NCBI RefSeq assembly: GCF_018326265.1
Contig: NZ_AP023360.1
Span: 226,501-290,500 of the forward strand
DNA: 64,000 nucleotides
Direction: 5' to 3'
DNA from: Catellatospora sp. IY07-71
Lineage (GTDB): Bacteria; Actinomycetota; Actinomycetes; Mycobacteriales; Micromonosporaceae
Part shown: positions 58,464 through 64,000 of the stretch, piece by piece
Layout: every line of letters begins with the position of its first letter
How positions within the stretch are numbered: position 1 is the stretch's first letter
The notes under the pieces: model-generated
What the model was told of the DNA's origin: nothing
What the model saw: only the letters and a program-made list of their open reading frames with translations
Databases searched by the model: none
Made by a program: the position numbers and the translations under genes

Positions 58464-59518
58464 GCATGGCGAACAGTGAGCGCAGGTTCAGCCCGCTGGT
58501 CGGGGTGACCGTCGCGGTCCTCGGGCTGGCCGGTGTTCTCGCCGCCCAGCACCTGCCCGTGCGCGAGCGCATCCAGGACGACCTGACCCGCCGGTCCGAG
58601 CAGGCCCTGCAGGCCGCCGGGCTGTCCTCGGTGCGAGTGAGCTTCATCGGGCGCGACGGCACGCTCCAGGTCGCCACGGCGGCCGACGCCGACCGGGCGC
58701 TGGCCGTCGTGCGGGCGCTGGAGGGCGTACGCGTCGCCGAAGCCGAGGTCCCCGCCGTCGCGGAGCCGGCACCGGCTCCCTCGGCGTCACCCACGGCCAC
58801 GGCCCCGGCGCCGACGTCCCCGCCGGAGGTCACCGCGACCGTCGCCGGTGGCGGGCGGATCACGCTGAGCGGCCGGGTGCCGACTGAGACGGCCAAGTCC
58901 AGGCTGGTCAAGGCGGCGACCGACGCCGCCGGCGCGGGCATGGTCGACGACCAGCTCACCGTCGACCCGTCGGTCACCGACAAGGGCCTGGACGGGCTCG
59001 GGCTGCTGCTGGCCGCGGTCGCCAAGCACTCCACCGACCTGACCGTGCAGCTGCGCGGGGACAAGATCGAGGTGACCGGCACCGTCGACACCGCGGCGAC
59101 CGCGCAGGCGGTCGACGCGGCGGCCAAGGCGGCGGGCGTCACCGACGTCTCGATCGCCGTCAAGGTGACCGAGGTCGAGCAGGCGCTGGGTGATCTGAAG
59201 GCGGTGACCTTCGTCGACGACAAGACCGTGCTGACCCCGGCCGGGCGGGCGGCGCTGGCCCGCGCGGCGCAGGTGCTCGCCACGACGCAGGTCAAGGTGC
59301 GCATCGAGGGCCATACCGACAGCAAGGGTACGGCCGCGTCCAACCTGACGCTGAGCCGGGCGCGGGCCAAGGTCGTGGTGGACTTCCTGGTGAAGCAGGG
59401 CATCGCCGCGGACCGGCTGACCGCCGTAGGCTACGGCGAGACCCGTCCCGCGGTGCCGAACACGACCGAGGCCAACCAGGCGATCAACCGCCGGGTGGAG
59501 TTCATCGTCGTGCAGTGA
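58460..59518 (+). CDS. OmpA-family protein with BON-like repeats
   Basis: Protein of 352 aa. An N-terminal hydrophobic segment (LVGVTVAVLGLAGVLAAQHL) anchors it; two regions at about 45-90 and 125-230 show the BON alternation of helix and strand (ITLSGRVPTETAKSRLVKAA; IEVTGTVDTAATAQAVDAAA). The C-terminal OmpA domain is complete: VRIEGHTDSKGTAASNLTLS, RLTAVGYGETRP, NRRVEFIVV, which binds peptidoglycan. Coupled to the upstream membrane gene. Similar to mycobacterial ArfA/OmpATb in architecture. Confidence 0.92.
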   Translation: MSMANSERRFSPLVGVTVAVLGLAGVLAAQHLPVRERIQDDLTRRSEQALQAAGLSSVRVSFIGRDGTLQVATAADADRALAVVRALEGVRVAEAEVPAVAEPAPAPSASPTATAPAPTSPPEVTATVAGGGRITLSGRVPTETAKSRLVKAATDAAGAGMVDDQLTVDPSVTDKGLDGLGLLLAAVAKHSTDLTVQLRGDKIEVTGTVDTAATAQAVDAAAKAAGVTDVSIAVKVTEVEQALGDLKAVTFVDDKTVLTPAGRAALARAAQVLATTQVKVRIEGHTDSKGTAASNLTLSRARAKVVVDFLVKQGIAADRLTAVGYGETRPAVPNTTEANQAINRRVEFIVVQ

Positions 59519-59531
59519 CGCCTGAGAGGTT

Positions 59532-59580
59532 AAGAAGGGCACCTTCTTCTACGGATTCCGTTAAGAAGGTGCCCTTCCTT
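59532..59580. terminator. bidirectional terminator, AAGGGCACCTTCTT family
   Basis: AAGAAGGGCACCTTCTT (59532-59548) faces AAGAAGGTGCCCTTCCTT (59563-59580), forming a stem of about 16 bp with a 14-nt loop between two convergent genes. Confidence 0.8.
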
Positions 59581-59585
59581 TGTAT

Positions 59586-61259
59586 CTAGGAGTTTCCGGT
59601 GTAGCGGACTCGGTAGATCTTGGCGCCGGGGGCGTCGGGGGCCGAGGTGTCGGCGTCGGGGTAGAGGGCGGTGAAGTAGAGGCCGTCGGGTCCGGCGGCG
59701 AGGCCCACCACGCTGGCCTTGCCGGTGCCGTTGTACTCCAGCAGCTTCCTCGGCTTGCCGACCTTGCCGCCGTCGAAGGTGAACTCGACGATGCGCTTGC
59801 CGTTGTCCTGCGGGCCGCTGGCGAAGGTCGGGCCGCTCTCGGCCACGAACATGTGGCCGTGCTTGCTCTGCGGGAAGCCCGAGCCGTGGTGCACCGCCGG
59901 GTCGATGAACGCGATCGAGGTGGGCGCGGTCGACGGCTCCCAGATGTAGAGCTTCGGCTTGAGCATGCTGTCGCGGGTGCCGTCCCAGCCGTAGTCGACG
60001 CCCTTGTCGACCCGGGACAGCCGGTCGATCGCGGTGCCGTTTTCCACCTGGTAGTAGCTGCCGTCGGCCCGCCACGCGCCGCCGAACGGGTTGCGGAAGC
60101 CGGACGCGTACACGTAGTCGGCGGCGGTGATGCCGTCGTCGGCGTCGTGGAACGGGTTGTCCTCGGGCGCCGTGCCGTCCAGGTTGACCCGCAGGATCTT
60201 GCCCCGGAAGCTGTTCAGGTCCTTGGCCGTGCTGGCGATCATGCCGTCGCCCATGTGCACGTAGAGCTTGCCGTCCGGGCCGATGGTGAGCTGGGAGATC
60301 TGGTGCGCGGCCGACTGCGGCTCGCTCGGCATGTCCAGCACCGTGGCCTGCTTCGAGGCGGTGAGACCGCCGTCGCGGCTGGAGAAGCGCACCACCTTCG
60401 GGTAGTGCACGCCGCCCTTGTCGTACAGCACGGAGGCGAACACGTCGCCGGTCTTCGGCTCGACCACGATCCCGGTGACGCCCTTCTCCCCGGTGCCGGG
60501 AAAGGTGCCGCGCGGGTCGAAGTTCAAGAGATTCTTCGCGTACGTCCCGACGGTCATGTCACCGCGGACCACCTTGATCTGGCCGTAGAGCTCGGTGACG
60601 TAGAACATCGGGCGGTCCGGGTCCCCGTTGTGGCCGGGCACCATCGCCAGGTGCACGGGCAGCTGGAAGCCGCCGGCCACCTCCTCCACCCGGTACCCGT
60701 CCTGGCGTACGTGCCAGGTGCCCGCGTTGGGCAGCGGCGCGAGCTGCGGGCGGGTGCGGAAGGCCCGTCTGCCCCAGGGGGTCCACCGGTCGGCCTCGGC
60801 CTTGTCCTCGTCGCGGTAGCGCACGCGCAGGTCGTACTCGCGGTCGGCGACCAGGTCGCGGCGGGCGGCGAAGGAGTTCTCGAACCGCCCGTCGCCCAGG
60901 TGCGCGTGCACGAGCTGCGGCCCGTCCAGGCACTTGGTGGACCAGACCCGCTCGGCCGGCTTGATCGACCAGATCTCCCATTCGGAGCACACGTGCTCGG
61001 AGCGCTTGCCGTCCTTGCCGGTCAGCTTCAGCTCAGCACTCTCCATGTGCACGTCGGCGCCGCTGACCAGGTGGCCGTCGGCGCGCGGCTCGGTGACGAT
61101 GGGCGCGCCGGCCAGGGGCGCGCCGAGCGTGCGGATCGGCCGGGCGGGGTGGCCGGCGGGGGCGCCGTCGCTGTACGCCTGCCGGAACGACGCGTAGCCG
61201 ATGCCGCCCAGCACGACCGCGGTGACGACAGCCGTGATGACGAAACGTCTGTTCTTCAT
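59586..61259 (-). CDS. PQQ-dependent sugar dehydrogenase-like protein, membrane-anchored
   Basis: Protein of 557 aa. One N-terminal membrane helix (FVITAVVTAVVLGGIGYASF). After an unusual 170-residue N-terminal part with two Cys (VCSEWEIWSIKPAERVWSTKC), the GSDH propeller starts VEEVAGGFQLPVHLAMVPG and shows ISQLTIGPDGKLYVHMGDGM, YASGFRNPFGGAWRADG and VGLAAGPDGLYFTALYPD, the blade signatures of soluble glucose/sorbosone dehydrogenases. Family members oxidise sugars with PQQ; whether this one binds it is not certain. Single gene, extracytoplasmic. Confidence 0.9.
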   Translation of the reverse strand: MKNRRFVITAVVTAVVLGGIGYASFRQAYSDGAPAGHPARPIRTLGAPLAGAPIVTEPRADGHLVSGADVHMESAELKLTGKDGKRSEHVCSEWEIWSIKPAERVWSTKCLDGPQLVHAHLGDGRFENSFAARRDLVADREYDLRVRYRDEDKAEADRWTPWGRRAFRTRPQLAPLPNAGTWHVRQDGYRVEEVAGGFQLPVHLAMVPGHNGDPDRPMFYVTELYGQIKVVRGDMTVGTYAKNLLNFDPRGTFPGTGEKGVTGIVVEPKTGDVFASVLYDKGGVHYPKVVRFSSRDGGLTASKQATVLDMPSEPQSAAHQISQLTIGPDGKLYVHMGDGMIASTAKDLNSFRGKILRVNLDGTAPEDNPFHDADDGITAADYVYASGFRNPFGGAWRADGSYYQVENGTAIDRLSRVDKGVDYGWDGTRDSMLKPKLYIWEPSTAPTSIAFIDPAVHHGSGFPQSKHGHMFVAESGPTFASGPQDNGKRIVEFTFDGGKVGKPRKLLEYNGTGKASVVGLAAGPDGLYFTALYPDADTSAPDAPGAKIYRVRYTGNS

Positions 61260-61387
61260 GTCTTCCCTACATCGCAGGCATATAGGCGAATTCGGGAAAG
61301 ACTACCGACACGACGACGGGCCGAGCGCGTTACACGCCCGGCTCCGTCCAGGTTGGCCGGGAACTCACCGCGCCGTACGCGGCCCGG

Positions 61388-61870
61388 TCACCACCAGCGC
61401 AGCGGCTCGCCGTCCGCGTCCAGCATGAACCAGGTGCCGTTCATGCCCTGGCCGTTGGCGTCCCCGACCTTGTCGTCGCGGAACCGGTAGAGCGGCTGGT
61501 TGAGGTAGGTGGTCTGCAGCTGCCCGTCCGGCCGGGAGTACGTCGCCAACTGGAAGCCGTCCACGCCCTCCCCGTTGACCGCGTCGCCGGTCAGCGGCGG
61601 CCAGGTCGCGGCGCACTGGCCCAGGCAGCTGCTCTTGCCCTTGGTGTCGGCCGTGGACACGTACAGCGTGCGGCCCTCCTGGTCCACCAGCACCCGGCGG
61701 CCGCCCACGCTGCCCACCCGCACGGCGGTGCGGGCGACGGGCTTGGCGGCGGCCGAGGTGGCGGCCGCCGACGGCTTCGCGGCGGGCGGCTCCTCCTGGC
61801 CGGAGCAGGCGGTGGCGGCACCGGCGACGGCGAGCGCCACGATGATCGAATTGAGACGGCGGACGAGCAT
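61388..61870 (-). CDS. secreted-repeat lipoprotein (COG4315 type)
   Basis: Protein of 160 aa from the ATG at 61870. A lipoprotein signal ends in AGAATACSG. An Ala/Lys/Pro linker leads to two copies of the COG4315 unit: GRRVLVDQEGRTLYVSTADTK with SSCLGQCAATWPPLTGD, and TTYLNQPLYRFRDDKVGDAN with GTWFMLDADG. The W-P-P-L-x-G and LY-x-F/S motifs are the family hallmark. Envelope protein of unknown role, sometimes linked to redox or secreted-protein systems. The frame extends to 61948, but that start puts residues before the signal. Confidence 0.88.
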   Translation of the reverse strand: MLVRRLNSIIVALAVAGAATACSGQEEPPAAKPSAAATSAAAKPVARTAVRVGSVGGRRVLVDQEGRTLYVSTADTKGKSSCLGQCAATWPPLTGDAVNGEGVDGFQLATYSRPDGQLQTTYLNQPLYRFRDDKVGDANGQGMNGTWFMLDADGEPLRWW

Positions 61871-62151
61871 GGTGCACCCCGTTGACAAATCCGACATATT
61901 GCCACGAGGGTAGGCCGCCCGCACGGGTTCGCAGGTGAAGCGCGCCATAACGACATCCGTCAGGGCGCATGGGTGAATGTCGCCGATGTTTCAGTTGAAA
62001 CAACAACGACACAACTTAGACCAGCCGGTAGGGCTGAACGTGCCATCCTGTGACACCGATGTGTCCATCCGTAGGACGTTTCGGGGGTTGCGGTGAAGGT
62101 TGTTGCCCATAACGCTCATGGGAGTCCAACCGACAGTCGGAGGCGCGACGC

Positions 62152-64000
62152 ATGGCAGTCACCGGCGGCGGCGCACCGCCGTGGTCACCACAGTACGTCC
62201 GGGACAGCGACGTTCCGGCGGTTTCGGCCAGGCGCCGTGGCCGCCGATCCATCGGCTACCGGCTGCTGCTGCCCATCGGCGTGGCCACGCTGGGTCTCGG
62301 CGCGCTGGGCGGTCTGCAGACCTCGGCCGCGATGGAGGAGGCGGAGCAGGCCCGCGCCTCGGGTTTGGTCGCCACGGCGCTGACCGCCACGGTGAAGCTC
62401 AACCACCAACTGGAGGAGGAGATCGCCGAGACCGTGGCGCTGCGCCTGCGCGGCGGCAAGGCCGGTGAGGCGCTGCTCGTCGCGCAGCGGCGGCGCACCG
62501 ACGACGCGGTGGCCCGCTTCCGGGCGGCGGCGCTGGCGGCGGCCGACTCCGCGCCCGAGGTGCGGCCGATCCTCAACGAAGCCGAGTTCGTCCTGGTCGA
62601 GCTGCCGTACCTGCGCGACCGGGCGCAGTTCCCGCTGGTCGGCGCGAACGCCGCCGAGACGTCGCCGGAGGCCGTCTACGACGACCTCACCCACACCATG
62701 TTCCTGGTCGGCGAGTCGCTGGGCGAGACGCCGAACGACGACTCGCTGAGCGCGTACGCCGAGGCGGTCGCGGCGCTCAACGCCGTCGAGCACCACGCCT
62801 CCGAGCAGCGCGGCCTGCTGCGAGGGGTGTTCAGCCGGGGCCGCTTCGAGCCCGGTGAGCTGGCCGAGCTGGCCGAGCTGCGCGGCGCCGAGCAGGAGCG
62901 GCTGCTGCAGTTCGAGCGGGTGGCCGGCGCGCAGACGCGCGCCCGCTACGGCGAGGTGGTGCGCGGTGCCGATGTCGACCGTGCGAAAGAGCTGCTGGCC
63001 GCCGCGCTGGCCGCCGACGCCACCCCTGCCGCACTGCGCGTCGACCCCGACTCCTGGTACATCGCGAAGTCGAACGCGCTGCGCCGGCTCTACCTGTTCG
63101 AGCTGGAGATCATCAACTCGCTGGAGCAGGAGTCGGCCCGGCAGCAGGCCGCCGCCCGGCGCGACGCGCTGCTCACCGGCGCGGGCACGGCGGGCATCAT
63201 CGTGCTGGCGCTGGTCGTGGCGGGGATCCTGGCCGTACGCACCAGCCGCGGCCTGCGCCGGCTGAGCCGGTCCGCGATGGACATCGCCGCCACCGAGCTG
63301 CCCGAGGCGATCGCCGGGGTCTCCGCCGCGCCCAACGTCGAGACGGTACGCCGCCTGGTGCGCACCTCCCACGAGGTGGCCGACAAGGCGCTGGCCGGGC
63401 CGAAGGACGAGATCGGCGAGGTGGGCGCGGCCCTGGCCGCGCTGCACGCGCAGGCGCTGCGGCTGGCCGCCGACCAGGCGATGCTGCGCCACGACATCTC
63501 GACGATGTTCGTGAACCTGTCCCGCCGCGGCCAGACCCTGGTGCAGCGGCAGCTCCACCTGATCGACGAGTTCGAGCGGGGGGAGACCGACCCGCAGGCG
63601 CTGGCGAAGCTGTTCGCGCTGGACCATCTCGCCGCGCGCATGCGCCGCAACGAGGAGAACCTGCTGGTCCTCGCGGGCGGCGAGCCGGGCCGCCGGTTCG
63701 TGCACGCCGAGCTGCTGCTCGACGTGGTGCACGCGGCCGCTGCCGAGATCGACCAGTACGCCCGGGTGGAGACGAACTCCATCGCCGACCTGTCCGTGGT
63801 CGCGCACGCCGTCGGCGACGTGGTGCACCTGCTCGCCGAGCTGCTGGAGAACGCGACCGACTTCTCCCCGCCGAAGAGCCGCGTGCTGGTCTCCACCCGG
63901 CGCGGCGTGGACGGTCTGACCATCAGCATCTTCGACGCGGGCATCGGCATGCCGCCCGCGCAGCTCGACGAGATCAACGAGCGGCTGGCCCGACCGTCCA
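62152..64000 (+). CDS. conservon-type sensor histidine kinase (CvnA-like), 3' end outside window
   Basis: At least 616 codons, with no stop before the window ends. An N-terminal membrane helix (LLLPIGVATLGLGALGGLQT) is followed by an all-helical sensor region of about 250 residues like the nitrate/nitrite-sensing (NIT) domain, a second membrane helix (AGTAGIIVLALVVAGILAV), a HAMP-like stretch and the kinase core: MFVNLSRRGQTLVQRQLHLI, then N-box LLAELLENATDFSPP and the G1 box IFDAGIGMPP. This is the architecture of CvnA kinases of actinomycete conservons, which usually precede roadblock, DUF742 and GTPase genes. ATG with GGAGG upstream. Confidence 0.93.
   Translation, partial: MAVTGGGAPPWSPQYVRDSDVPAVSARRRGRRSIGYRLLLPIGVATLGLGALGGLQTSAAMEEAEQARASGLVATALTATVKLNHQLEEEIAETVALRLRGGKAGEALLVAQRRRTDDAVARFRAAALAAADSAPEVRPILNEAEFVLVELPYLRDRAQFPLVGANAAETSPEAVYDDLTHTMFLVGESLGETPNDDSLSAYAEAVAALNAVEHHASEQRGLLRGVFSRGRFEPGELAELAELRGAEQERLLQFERVAGAQTRARYGEVVRGADVDRAKELLAAALAADATPAALRVDPDSWYIAKSNALRRLYLFELEIINSLEQESARQQAAARRDALLTGAGTAGIIVLALVVAGILAVRTSRGLRRLSRSAMDIAATELPEAIAGVSAAPNVETVRRLVRTSHEVADKALAGPKDEIGEVGAALAALHAQALRLAADQAMLRHDISTMFVNLSRRGQTLVQRQLHLIDEFERGETDPQALAKLFALDHLAARMRRNEENLLVLAGGEPGRRFVHAELLLDVVHAAAAEIDQYARVETNSIADLSVVAHAVGDVVHLLAELLENATDFSPPKSRVLVSTRRGVDGLTISIFDAGIGMPPAQLDEINERLARPS

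Noticed and set aside
1-64000. CRISPR array, tRNA or rRNA genes
   Set aside because: No regularly spaced long repeats and no tRNA cloverleaf or rRNA sequence was found by reading the intergenic regions.

Overview
The window is very GC-rich DNA from an actinomycete. I infer Micromonosporaceae from a conserved AAGAAGGTGCCCTTC hairpin between genes, conservon-type sensor kinase architecture, DUF397/Scr1 regulators and actinomycete conjugation genes (DUF2637/SpdB-like, replication-relaxation). No tRNA, rRNA or CRISPR array was seen.

Layout. (a) 1-5.5 kb, chromosomal: a sugar ABC importer (two permeases and a lipoprotein binding protein), arfB, a small unknown and a 2-oxoglutarate oxygenase. (b) 5.5-6.86 kb and 45.8-48.0 kb: remains of a tandem array of three closely related membrane-anchored ECF/SigE-type sigma factor genes, all on the minus strand, each behind the same promoter (AACC-N16-CGTAGTG). 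One copy is intact (46298-47962), one is a 28-codon stub (5493-5579), and the middle one is cut in two. Its sigma half lies at 45818-46236 and its membrane/extracytoplasmic half at 5696-6862. (c) 6863-45819, about 39 kb: an integrative element that caused the split. A large serine recombinase (44148-45776) sits 42 bp from the right junction. Joining the halves at a shared GT dinucleotide restores a single 527-codon reading frame homologous to the intact paralogue, so the boundaries are supported to within a base or two. (d) 48.1-64 kb, chromosomal: FAD dehydrogenase, carboxylesterase, BtuF-like receptor, a GGDEF-EAL protein, a secreted coiled-coil peptidase-like protein, MaoC hydratase, a membrane/OmpA pair, a PQQ-type sugar dehydrogenase, a lipoprotein and a conservon-type sensor kinase running off the end.

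Inside the element, the left part is a defence island: a WYL-like small protein, an OLD-family nuclease, Vsr, a C5 cytosine methyltransferase, an Eco29kI-like GIY-YIG nuclease and a coupled minus-strand operon (unknown protein, ParB-like, SNF2 helicase, PD-(D/E)XK/DUF3883-like protein). Next is a compact, unfamiliar cluster around a complete second alanyl-tRNA synthetase: a MOSC-alkyltransferase-like fusion, an unknown, an Asp/Asn beta-hydroxylase-like oxygenase, a nucleotidyltransferase and an alkaline-phosphatase-superfamily phosphodiesterase. Then come regulators and small Cys-rich proteins, a transfer/replication module (membrane protein, VirD4/HerA-like ATPase, replication-relaxation protein, a CTGTCAG-rich locus, SpdB2-like protein), and a two-gene CBASS (CD-NTase plus Cap15-like 2TM beta-barrel effector) before the integrase.

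Most notable points: a mobile element splitting a sigma factor gene in frame, so that excision would restore it (like the B. subtilis skin element in sigK); the AlaRS-centred cluster; and the SNF2/ParB/nuclease/methylase island.
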